This document shows, piece by piece, positions 9,501 through 18,814 of a stretch of 64,000 bases of DNA (positions within the stretch are counted from its first letter, which is position 1; every line of letters starts with the position of its first letter). The notes under the pieces are model-generated. The model worked only from the letters and a program-made list of their open reading frames with translations. It searched no databases and was not told where the DNA came from. A program made the position numbers and the translations under genes. The stretch is from Aquila chrysaetos chrysaetos (taxonomy: Eukaryota; Chordata; Aves; Accipitriformes; Accipitridae). Where the stretch lies: positions 1,154,453-1,218,452 of the forward strand of contig NC_044008.1 of NCBI RefSeq assembly GCF_900496995.4, given 5' to 3'.

Positions 9501-12177
9501 TGGGGGTGGAGATGACACGGGCAGAGGGGACGCGGGGACATGGGGTGGGCGCAAGGTCCCCACACCCACGGCGCTGGGGCTGCACGGACAACGCGGGGGG
9601 AGACGGCACGGGCACGAGGGACGTAGGGACACGGGACGGAGATGGCACGGGCACGAGGGACGCAGGGACGTGGGGTGGGCAGAAGGGCCACGGCACGTCC
9701 GCCGGGTCCCCGTCCCCACGTCGGCGGGCAGGGCGCGGGCAGGGGCTCCCGCCGGTCGCGGGGGTCTCACCACGGCGGTGACCACCACCTCCAGGTGCTG
9801 CCTGCTCTCGAAGTCGAGGGCGCGCGCCAGCACCACCTTCCCGCTGTTGGGCAGGTCGATGCGGAAGAACCTGGCGTCGGGCTGGGGACCGGGCGGGGGG
9901 CTCAGCGCCGGCAGATGGCCCCGGCCCCCCGCCGCCCCCGCGCGGCCTCGTGTCCCCCCTCATCCCCGCCCCCGGGCTCACCGAGGCCGTGTCGATGACG
10001 TACATCAGCGTGTCCCCGTCCGCGTCCTCCGCCTGTGTGCTGAACACCACCGAGTGCACCGCCGCCAGCTGACGGCACCGACCCGTCACCACCGGCACCC
10101 CCGGACACAGCCCGGTGTCCCCAAACCCACCTCGGTGTCCCCATCCCTCCTGGGCGTCCCCATCTCCTCTTGGGTGTCCCCATCCCTCCTGGGCATCCCT
10201 ATCCCTCCTGGATGACCCCATCCCGCTTGGGTGACCCCAACCCTCTTGGGTGACCCCATCTCCTCCTGGGTGTCCCCATCCCTCCTGGGCATCCCTGTCC
10301 CTCCTGGGCACCCCACCTTCTCCCAGCACCAGCCCTGTCCCCATCCCCACCATCCCTATTCCCATCCCTGTCCCTGCCTCCATGGCCAGCCCCGTTCCTG
10401 TCCCCATGGCCATCCGTGTGGTGCCCCAGTCCTGGTACCCATCCTAGTCACCGTGACCATGACCATGCTTGTCCTGGTGCCCATCCCCATCCCGGTCCCC
10501 ATCCCGGTCCCCATCCCGGCACCTCGCTGACGTTGTGGGTGAGGACGGTGGCCCCCTGGAAGTGGGGCCGGTTGTCGTTCTCGTTCAGGACCTGGACGAT
10601 GATCCGGTACTCGACCTGCCGGGGGGCACAGGGGTGACCCAGGGTGGGACCGTGCCCCGTGGAGGTCCCAGCGCCCCTTGGGGTCCCCGCGGGCGCAGCG
10701 GCAGTACCGGGGAGAAGCCGTCCTCGGTGCACGTCAGGGCCACCATCAGCACTGGGGACTCCAGCTCCTGCAAGAGACGGGGCGTTGGGCAGGGGGACAC
10801 GGGCGGGGGGGCTGCCCCACAGGGACACCCCCACCCAGGTGGGCGCAGGATGGATGGAGGTGGGTGCAGGCAGGTGCAGGATGGGTGCTAGCTGGGTGAG
10901 GATGTAGCAGGTAGATACAGGATGGACACAAGATGGAAGGCAGTGCAGGATGGACGCAGGATGGAGGGAGGATGGACCCAGGATGACCAAGGACGGTAGG
11001 AAGACGGACACGGGATGGATGGAGATGGGATGGGTGGATGCAGGATGGACACAGATGGATGGAGGATGGAGGCAGGTGGACGCACGCGGGATCCAGGATG
11101 GACGAAGGGTGGTCGGAGGATGGACCCAGGATGGAGCCAGGTGGACCAAGGGTGGCTGGAAGATGGACGCGGGATGGATGGAGACGGGATGGATGGATGC
11201 AGGATGGACCCAGGACCGAGGACAATGCGGTGGTCCGGAGCGGTGGCAGCACCTCGCGGTCCAGGGCCCGCCCGGCCGAGACGTTGAGCCGCACGCTGCG
11301 GCCGTCCAGGTAGAACCAAGCGGCGTCGGCGCCGGCCAGGCAGAGCTGGAGCCCGGCGCTGCCCGCGTCCCCCGCCGCCGGCAGCCGGGCCACCAGGCTC
11401 CCGTGGGCGCTGTTCTCCGCGATCTCCGTGAACAGGTTCCCGAAGCCGCTGCACCCGTCACCCCGGGCTGCTGCCACCGCGGGGTCAGGGACGGGGACAC
11501 GCGCCCGGCCACCCCCTGTCCCCCTGCCCGTGGGGTGCACATCCCCGGGGGGTCCCCAGCCCCCGGGTCCCCACCCCCTGATCTCCATCCCCAGGGTCCC
11601 TGTCCCCTAGATCACCATCTCCAGGTCCCCGGCCCCTGGGTCCCCACATCCCATGTCCCCATCCCCAGGTCTCCATGCCTTAAGGTCCCCATGTCCCGCA
11701 TCCCCATCTCCAGGGTCCCCACTCCCAGCTTCCCACCTCCCCGGTCCCCGTGTCTGTAGGTCACCATCACCCATGTCCCACTCCCTGGAGCCCCCCAACT
11801 CTGGTGTCCCCCTGGGTCCCCACCCTTTGGTCCTCATGCCCTCAGGTCCTCACCCTCAAGTCCCCGTCCCCGAGGGGTGCCATCACCAGGGTCCCCACCC
11901 CCAGGGTCCCCTTCCCCAGGTCTCCATTCCCTGGTGACCCTGTCCCTTGGGTCCCCATCTCTCATGGTTGCCACCCCCAGCGTCCCCATGCCTTAGGGTC
12001 CCCATCCCCAGGTCCCCAAGGCCCAGGTCACTGTCCCCACCAGTTGCTGGGTCCCTCCCACCCCTGTGCCCCGACCCATCCCCAGTGTCCCCAGTGCCAC
12101 CCCTGCCCATGCTCACCTGTGGCCAGCTGCAGTGCCAGGCAGGTGGCCAGGAGGGCCGGGCAGGACGGTGCCGCCAT
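3583..12177 (-). CDS. CDHR5-like cadherin (single-pass adhesion protein)
   Basis: Sixteen exons, about 691 residues. Exons: 12117-12177, 11253-11470, 10708-10767, 10523-10615, 9982-10068, 9771-9881, 8297-8467, 8110-8200, 7366-7472, 6604-6804, 5528-5659, 4939-5017, 4577-4770, 4425-4439, 4276-4296, 3583-4018. A signal peptide (MAAPSCPALLATCLALQLA) is followed by about four cadherin repeats. Calcium-site motifs visible are LNENDNRP (exon 4), EDADGD (exon 5) and LDFE (exon 6). A transmembrane segment (about residues 488-509) precedes a basic stop (MKKRQR) and a Pro/Gly-rich tail ending EDSIEC. The words QFLPCTP and VYAEDGDRG match CDHR5 at equivalent places, as does a cysteine in the first repeat. 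CDHR5 works in brush-border intermicrovillar links; that role is inferred here. The 15- and 21-base exons 14-15 are less certain, and the last exon needs a one-base frame change to join them. Confidence 0.8.
5690..6600. repeat. CCTGCCCGCATCC minisatellite with higher-order copies
   Basis: Intron between exons 11 and 10 of the CDHR5-like gene. Short CCTGCCTGCACC / CCTGCCCGCATCC units fill about 900 bases. A longer block containing CCTGCCCAAACGCCTGCC recurs near 5848 and 6210, so a unit of roughly 360 bases is layered on the short one. Confidence 0.85.
6905..7345. repeat. CCCCCATCTCCCC tandem repeat, CDHR5-like intron
   Basis: Irregular units of about 14-28 bases (GGTACCCCCATCTCCCC, GGCATCCCCCATCTCC) fill the intron between exons 10 and 9. 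Confidence 0.75.
8588..9110. repeat. GGACAGGGACCCCCA minisatellite
   Basis: Units of about 17-35 bases (GGGACAGGGACCCCCA, CATGGCACAGGGA) fill the intron upstream of exon 7 of the CDHR5-like gene. The repeat keeps long frames open on both strands, but these are not protein-like. Confidence 0.85.
10100..10520. repeat. CCCCATCCCTCCTGGGTGT tandem repeat
   Basis: About 17-34-base units in the intron between exons 5 and 4 of the CDHR5-like gene, grading into CCCATCCCGGTCC units near 10480-10520. Confidence 0.75.
10850..11215. repeat. GGATGGA-rich tandem repeat
   Basis: Imperfect GGATGGATGGAG and CAGGATGGA units fill the intron between exons 3 and 2 of the CDHR5-like gene. Confidence 0.8.
11530..12080. 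repeat. GGGTCCCCATCCCC tandem repeat, intron 1
   Basis: Units of about 13-30 bases built on CAGGGTCCCC and CCCATGTCCCC fill the first intron of the CDHR5-like gene. Confidence 0.75.
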
Positions 12178-13544
12178 GGGGACCGGGGACCGGGGACGGG
12201 GGCCTCGGTGGCAGCCTGCGGCCGGGGGTGGGGGGAAAGGAGCAGGGCTGGCACCCCCGGCTCTGTGTCTCTGTCCCTTGCCCCCTGCGCCCAGACCTCC
12301 GTGTCCCGTCAGCCATGGTCTCATGCCTGCCGCCCCCAGGTCCCCATCCCCGGGACCCCACGCTTGGGTGCCCGTGCCCCTGTCCCCATCCCTGGGTCCC
12401 CCACCCCTGGGTCTCCATCCTTGGGGTCCCCACCCCTGGGAACCCATGCTTGGGTGCCCATGCCCGTGTCCCCACCCCCAGGGTCCCCTTCCCCTGGGTC
12501 CCCATCCCTGGGTCCCCATCCCCTGCATCCCCTTTCCCCGGGGTCCACATCCCTGTCACCATCCCTGGGGTCCCCATCCCTGGGACCCTGTGCTGGGGTC
12601 CCCCGTGCCCCTGTCCCCATCCTCTGTCCCCACCCCTGGGTCCCCGTCCCTGGGGTCCCCGTCCCTGGGACGCTGTGCTCGGGTGCCCGTGTCCCCATCC
12701 CCAGGGTCCCCCCCCCCCCAGGACCCCGATGTTTGGGTGTCCCCAGGGTGTCCCCGTCCCCGGTGGTCTCACCGGCCTCGCTGGCTGGGGGTCGGCCGGC
12801 CCCCGGCGATGCGGGGGGGGGCGATGCGCCCGCGCCAGGCCGGCACCGCTCCCTGCGGGACACCCGTGTCCCCCGTGTCGTGTGTCCCCCCCCCGCCGTG
12901 TCCCACGCGTGTGCACACCCCCCCCGCCATGGGGTCTGCAGAGGTGGGGGGTCCCCCACCCCTCCCGTCTGTGGGGGGTGGGGACCATATGGCGACCCCC
13001 CCCCTCTGCCCCCCCCCCCCCAGCCAGACGCTGGTCCTACCCACCCCCCAATTAGCTGCGGGTAATTAGGGCAGGGGAAGGGGGGGGGGCCTCTCCCCAT
13101 CTGCCACCCCGACCCCCCACCCGGCACCAGAATGGGTGGTAGGGGGGTGACCCCATGCTGCCCCCCCCCCGCGATCCCCCCCCTCACCCGTTGGGGAGCA
13201 GAGGTGGCAGCCGGGGGGGGGTGCGTGTCCCCCCCGGGGGTCCCTCGGGGGGCTCCCCCCGCCCTGCCGCGGCCAGACCCCCCCCCCGCCCCGGGCAGAG
13301 GACCCAGGCGGCCGGGCTGCGTGTCCGCCCCCCCCCCCCCGCCTCATCCCGGGGCAGCGCCCGCTCCCCGCCCCCCCGCTCCCCGCGACCCCCTCCCCGG
13401 GACCCCAGCCCCCTCCCGACCCCCCCCCGGGCCCCCCCTTACCTGCCCGGCGCCGCCGCCCCCGGCGCTGCTGCCCCTGCCCGGGCCGGGACGGGGGGGG
13501 CGGATCAGCGGGGGCGGCGGCGGCCTGAGCCGCGGCGGGCGGGG

Positions 13545-14350
13545 CTGCCCTGCCTGCCCTGCCTGCGCTGCCTGGGGGTGTCTCCTGCCTGCCCTGCCTG
13601 CGCTGCCTGGGGGTGTCTCCTGCCTGCCCTGCCTGCGCTGCCTGCGCTGCCTGCCCTGCCTGCGCTGCCTGGGGGTGTCTCCTGCCTGCCCTGCCTGCGC
13701 TGCCTGCGCTGCCTGCCCTGCCTGCGCTGCCTGGGGGTGTCTCCTGCCTGCCCTGCCTGCCCTGCCTGGGGGTGTCTCCTGCCTGCGCTGTCTCTGCTGC
13801 CTGCGCTGCCTGGGGATATCACCTGCCTTCACCGCCTGGGAGCCTCACCTGCCTGCACCACCTCCCCTGCCCGCGCTGTCTCCGCTGCCTGTACTTCCTG
13901 TGCTGCCTGGAGTATCACCTGCCTGCACCATCTGCGCTGCCTGAGGGTATCGCCTGCCTGCACTATCTGTGCTGCCTGCACCGCTGGGACTGCGCTGCCT
14001 GCGCTGCCTGGACCATCACCTGCCGGGCTGCCTGCTCTGCCTGTCCTGCCTGCACTGCTGGGTTGTGTGCGCTGCCTGCGCTGCTGGGTGGTGTGCATTG
14101 CCTGCGCTGCCTGCCCTGCCTGCACTGCTGGGTGGTGTGCATTGCCTGCACTGCCTGCATTGCCTGCCCTGCCTGCACTGCTGGGTAGTGTGCATTGCCT
14201 GTGCTGCCTGCACTGCTGGGTGGTGCGCGCTGCCTGCGCTGCCTGCGCTGCCTGCACTGCTGGGTGGTGCGCGCTGCCTGCGCTGCCTGGCTGCTTCCAC
14301 TGCCCGCCGGATCACCTGCCTGCACTGCCAGGCTGCCTGCACTTCCCAGG
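13545..14350. repeat. CTGCCTGCGCTGCCTG minisatellite
   Basis: About 800 bases of CTGCCTGCG / CTGCCTGCC units, with GGGGGTGTCTC interruptions on the left and GCTGGGTGGTGTGCATTGC interruptions on the right. Open frames on both strands are an effect of the repeat. Confidence 0.9.
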
Positions 14351-14694
14351 CCATCGCTTGCCTGCACAGCCCGCACAGGGGTGCGTGCACACGCAGCCCC
14401 AGCCCCGCACACCCTGTGCACACCCGTGTGCACGCCCGGGTGGGTGTGCAAGGGCCGGGGTTGAGGCGTGAGCAGCCTGCGCACGCCCGAGCGGGCGTGC
14501 AAGGGCCGGGGTCGGGGCGTGAAGGACCCTGTGCACGCCCGGGTGGGTGTGCAAGGGCGGGTGTCGGCGTGTCCTGGTGCTGAGCCGCGCTAAGCGGCTT
14601 TGGGGACAAAGAGGATCAACACGTCCGGCCGCGGGGACGGGTGGGGGGTGAGGGCACCCACAGCCCCCCCGGGTGCATGGGTGTGCATGCACGG

Positions 14695-15075
14695 GTGGGT
14701 GGGTGTGCATGCAAAGGGGTGTGCACACGTGCATGTGTGTGCACGCCTGTGCGTGCCGGTGCCAGCACGCAAATGTGTCCGCGTGCATGTGTGCGCACAC
14801 GCCTGCATGTGCAGGCGTGCACATGTGTGCATGGACGTGCCTGTGGGCACACATGCATGGGTGTCTATGCACGTGTGTGCTTGCACGCGTGTCTGTGTAT
14901 GTGCACGCCTGCGTGTGTGCGTGCGTCCGCGCACATGAACACTTGTGCGTGTGTGCACCCACGTGTGTGCATGCAGCTGTGTGTGCGTGCACGGGGTGTG
15001 CACACACATTTGTGTGTGCAAGGGCGTGTGCAACCAGTTGCGTGTGTGCCCACACGTGTGTGCGTGTGCCCAGCA
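14695..15075. repeat. Alternating TG/CA-rich tract
   Basis: About 380 bases of GTGTGTGCATGCACG-type sequence, alternating purine and pyrimidine for long runs and so able in principle to adopt Z-DNA. It is not a clean dinucleotide microsatellite: GTGTGC, GCATGT and GCACGC words are mixed. Confidence 0.75.
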
Positions 15076-15244
15076 CTGCCCTCCCCCTCAGGGGACCCAG
15101 GTGTCCGGGGGGGGTCTCCCCCCACCCAAGGAGAGCAGCAGGGGCACATGACCGGCAGGACCCCCCCGGGTTGGGGTATGGGCAGGTAGGGCTGGACACC
15201 TGGGTCCCCCCCCCCGGGGGGGCAGCAGGTGGCCCCCCCCCCCG

Positions 15245-15600
15245 GTGACACAGGCCAGCACCCCAAGATGAGGGGGTCCACCACACTAGGAGGATCTGGC
15301 ACCCCAAGGTCTGGGGGTCCCCCCCAAGTCTCAGACCCCCACACCGGAGGGACCCAGCACCCCAAGATGGGGGGGTCCCCATCCAATCCTGCATCCCAGC
15401 ACCGGGGGGACCCAGCACCCCAAGATGGGGGGGCCCCCATTGACCCCAAGATGGGGCATCTCCACCCAGACCCCCACCTTGGCACTGGAGGGACCCAGGA
15501 CCCCAAGATGGGGGGGCCCCCATTGATCCCAGCACCCCAAGATGGGGAGTCTCCACCCACCCCAGCACCGGGGGGACCCAGCACCCTGAGCTGCTCCCCA
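15245..15600. repeat. CCCCAAGATGGGGGGG repeat
   Basis: Five or more copies of a unit carrying GACCCAGCACCCCAAGATGG. Gene-free DNA. Confidence 0.8.
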
Positions 15601-16574
15601 CGTCCCGCCACCCCCTCCCCAGCCCGGGGGTCCTGAGGCACCACGGGGTGCCAGGATCCCCCATCGGTGACACCCCCAGCCCCAGGGCCCGCAGCGGGAG
15701 CGGGTGCTGCTGGGCGGGGGGGGGCAGCACCCTCCTAAGCCGGGCCCAGCACTGGGGGCCACTGAACCCCAACACCAGCAGCTGCAGGGATGGGGGGACA
15801 GGGCCATGGGGTCAGAGGGAACTGGGGATGAGGGGGGGGCAGGTGTGGGGTAACGGGGTACCCGTGGGGCAGGGGGAGCGCCTGGAGGGGGGGGTCATGT
15901 ACCCCTGGGGATGGGGGGGAGACATGGGGGGACAGGATGCCGGGGGGGGGGGGGGTATTCTGGCATGGGGCGGGGGGGCACAGGCTGGGGGTCCCAGCCC
16001 CCCCCAGGGCACAGCACCAGCCCCTCATCCTGCCCCCCCACCCCAAACCCCTGCCTGTGACCCCCACGTCCCCGTGCCACAGCCCGTCCTCTGCCCTGTG
16101 CCCCATAGCGCATCCCCACGCCCCACTGCTGTCCCCCCCCCCCGCCTCCGAAACACACTGAGCTTCCAGGCACTGCTGTCCCCATGCCCCCCCCCCCACT
16201 AAACCCTGCCACCCTCCCCACCTGAGCCCCACGGCGCGACCCACAGAGCAGAGCAGGCAGCGAGCAGTGACAGCACGTCTTGGGGACACAGACACCATTT
16301 GGGCACACTGGGGGGGGGTGTCAATAAATACCAGCCCCCTGCCCAGGGGTGCTGCTGGGGTCGGGGGGGGGGGGGTGCCGCGGTTATGGTGACAACACAA
16401 GCACCTCGTGTCCTTGGGGTGTCCCCCCCCACCCCGACACCCCCTCGGGGACGTCTCCTCCCCTGCCCACACCAGCCGTGGCGGGCAGAATCCGGCAGCG
16501 GCGGGCAAAATCCGGCAGCCGCCGCACTTCCCCTTCCAGCGCCCGTCACGGGATGGAGGAGTCATGGGGCAACG

Positions 16575-16860
16575 CCGGGACAACCCCCCCCACCCCAACA
16601 GCACCCTGGGGGGGGGGGGTGAGGACCCCCAGGGTGGGATGGGGGATCCCCAACAGCACCCTGGGGTGGGATGAGGACCCCCGGGGTGGGATAGGGGATC
16701 CCCAACAGCACCCTGGGGTGGGATGAGGACCCCCGGGGTGGGATAGGGGATCCCCAACAGCACCCTGGGGTGGGATGAGGACCCCCAGGGTGGGATGGGG
16801 GATCCCCAACAGCACCCTGGGGTGGGATGAGGACCGCCGGGGGTGTGACGTAGACCCCCA
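16575..16860. repeat. About 52-base tandem repeat downstream of ATP6V1F
   Basis: Four to five near-identical copies, each containing GGGTGGGATGAGGACCCCC and GGGGATCCCCAACAGCACCC, end close to the ATP6V1F stop codon. The ATP6V1F 3' UTR may run into the array. I see no AATAAA for it on the minus strand. Confidence 0.85.
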
Positions 16861-16898
16861 GGGTGGGGCGTGTTTTGGGGGCACAGGGCGGGGGGTCC

Positions 16899-17604
16899 CT
16901 AGCGGAGGTCGTCGGGGGTGAAGAGGCCGCGGGCGCGGCGCAGGACGGAGTCCTTGGTGGGGTCGTAGGGGTGCTCCTTGGAGGGGATCTCCAGGACGGC
17001 GGGCAGGGGCCGGGAGTGGGCCTCCACGGCGTGCCGGATCAGCTCCGCCAGGCACTGGCTGATCAGGATGATCCCGATGTCCTCCCGGCTCAGGAAGCTC
17101 CTGGGGGGGGGGGGGGGGTGTCAGCGCTGGGAGCCTGGGTCCCCCCAGCACCCCCTCGACCCCTACACCCCCCCCCCAGGACTCCTCCCTTCTCCCTTTG
17201 CTCCAGACCCGCTCTCCCCACCGGCGACTCCTGGGACCCCCCCCCATCCCCGGGACCCCCCTCCAGTGCCCCGGGACCCCCCCCCAGTGCCCCGGGACCC
17301 CCCCCCAATACCCTGGAACCCACCCCCCGAACCTCCCTATCCCCGGGACCCCCCTCACCCCCTGGACCACCCCCCCAACCCCCGGGCCTCCCCCATCACA
17401 CCCCCCCTCCCCGTCCCCCCCCCTCCCCTCGCCCCCCGGGGCCTACCGGAAGGTCTCCTCGATCTCGGCCAGGCTGGTCTCCTTCTCCACCACCAGGAAG
17501 TTGGGCTTGCGGTGCTTATCCAGCTCGCCCACGCCGCCCAGCAGGAACCCGGTCACCGTGTCCTCGTCCCCCAGCACCGCGATCAGCTTCCCGCGGCCCG
17601 ACAT
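16899..17604 (-). CDS. ATP6V1F: V-type proton ATPase subunit F
   Basis: Two exons (17447-17604 and 16899-17100) encode 119 residues, the usual length of the family. The start is [20 protein letters not shown], the core has NFLVVEKET, and the end is [13 protein letters not shown], all close to vertebrate ATP6V1F. Subunit F belongs to the central stalk of the cytosolic V1 sector and couples ATP hydrolysis to rotor movement in V-ATPase. The intron splits an Arg codon, with GT and AG ends. It lies head-to-tail with FLNC, whose 3' end is about 1.1 kb upstream, as in other vertebrates. Nothing looks broken. Confidence 0.97.
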
Positions 17605-17935
17605 GGCCGACACCGACACCGGCGGACGCCGTTACCGGCTGAGTGGGGGGGGGGGAGGAGGCTACCGCGCATGCGCCGCCGCGCAGGACACGCCCCCTTT
17701 CTCCACCCCACCACCCCTCCGGGACACGCCCACACCCCTCTGTCGCCCCGCCCACGCCGCGCTTTCGAGCGCGGCCTCCGTTGCGTTGGCCCCGCCCCGT
17801 CGCGCTGGTCACGCCCCTCTTGCGCCTTCTGCCCGCCCCCTCCCGGCGCTGGTCGTTCTGACCCCGCCCCCGCAGCTACGGCCCCGCCCCGTCACCGTGG
17901 CCCCGCCCCTCCCGGACCACCCGGGCATGCGCAGC
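17605..17935 (-). promoter_or_regulatory. CpG promoter of ATP6V1F with NRF-1-type site
   Basis: TATA-less CpG- and GC-box-rich DNA just upstream of the ATP6V1F start. GCGCATGCGC at 17667-17676 is a perfect palindromic NRF-1 core about 63 bases before the ATG, and GGCATGCGCAG near 17924-17934 is a second, weaker one. Many CCCCGCCC boxes lie between. Housekeeping regulation is inferred. Confidence 0.6.
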
Positions 17936-18004
17936 CCGCCTTGTCCTTGAGGGGGGAGGCGGGGGGACCCCCCCCCATGGGACCCGGTGTCCTGACCCCC
18001 CCCA

Positions 18005-18650
18005 GGGCACGGCACCCCCAGCCGCACGGCCCCGGGACCCCGGTGTCCTGCCTCGGACCCCCCCCAGGACACCCCCTGGACCCGGTGTCCTGCCATAGAG
18101 CCCCCCAGGACCTTGGGATCCTGCCCCAGATCCCCCCAGAACTGCCCCCGGACCCCAGTATCCTACCCCAGACCCCCCCTGGACCCTGGTGTCCTGCCAT
18201 GGACCCCCCCCCCCAGGACCCCAGAATCCTGCCCCAAACCGTCCAGGACCCCCTCAGGACCCGATATCCTGCCCTGGACCCCCCCAGGACCCCAGTGTCC
18301 TGCCATAGACCCCCGCTAGGACCCCAGAAGCCTGCCCCAGATCCCCCCAGAACCCCTGTCTGGACCCCAGTATCCTACCCTGGGCCACCCCAGGACCCCA
18401 ATGTTCTGCCCTGGACCCCCCAGGGCCCGCCCTGGAACACAGTGTCCCGCCATAGACCCCCCCAGGACCCCGAGGTCCTGTCCCAGATCCCCACAGGACC
18501 CCCCCCAGGACCCTGGGATCCTGCCCCAGACCCCTGAGGATTCCTGCTGGACACCGGTGTCCTGCCATGGCCCCCCCCCAGGACCCTGGGATCCTGGCCC
18601 AGATCTCCCCAAGACCTCAGCATCCTGCCCCAGCCCCCCTCAGATCCCCC
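18005..18650. repeat. CAGGACCCCGGTGTCCTGCC repeat between FLNC and ATP6V1F
   Basis: Imperfect units of about 25-60 bases (ACCCCAGTATCCTGCC, CCCCCCAGGACCC) fill the interval downstream of the FLNC polyadenylation signal. No gene is seen in it. Confidence 0.8.
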
Positions 18651-18716
18651 CCACCCCACGTTCCCCCCCCCATCCAGCCCCCCACAGTGATCACAGCACC
18701 CTGAGTCTCCCAGTGC

Positions 18717-18722
18717 TTTATT
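18717..18722 (-). terminator. FLNC polyadenylation signal
   Basis: TTTATT on the plus strand gives AATAAA on the minus strand, 93 bases beyond the FLNC stop codon (18815-18817). Confidence 0.85.
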
Positions 18723-18814
18723 GGTGGGTCCAGGACCCCTTTGGGACCCCCCAGGTCCCCCCCCAACCGCCTCCTCCTCATGCCCTCCGGGTGTGGGTGC
18801 CGGGGGGGGGGGGG

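Larger units (their letters stand above)
12178..16898. other. Intergenic minisatellite belt, CDHR5-like to ATP6V1F
   Basis: No convincing exon is seen in this 4.7 kb. It holds a GGGTCCCCATCCCTG array (about 12345-12755), homeodomain-like AATTAG words near 13048-13068, the CTGCCTGCGCTGCCTG array (13545-14350), TG/CA-rich DNA (14695-15075), CCCCAAGATGGGGGG repeats (15245-15600) and a roughly 52-base array (16575-16860). In mammals KCP lies beside ATP6V1F, but I see none of its cysteine-rich VWC repeats. Confidence 0.6.

Noticed and set aside
16323-16328. Plus-strand AATAAA (and another at 59226-59231)
   Set aside because: No plus-strand coding exon precedes either site, so I do not treat them as working polyadenylation signals.
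16199-16330. Cysteine-rich minus-strand stretch (CPNGVCVPKTCCHC) resembling a VWC fragment
   Set aside because: It is short, has no partner exons and points the wrong way for the mammalian neighbour KCP. Chance in GC-rich DNA is enough.
12178-16898. Hidden IRF5 or KCP gene between the CDHR5-like gene and ATP6V1F
   Set aside because: Neither the IRF DNA-binding tryptophan pattern nor VWC/VWD cysteine patterns appear in any frame; only repeats are seen.
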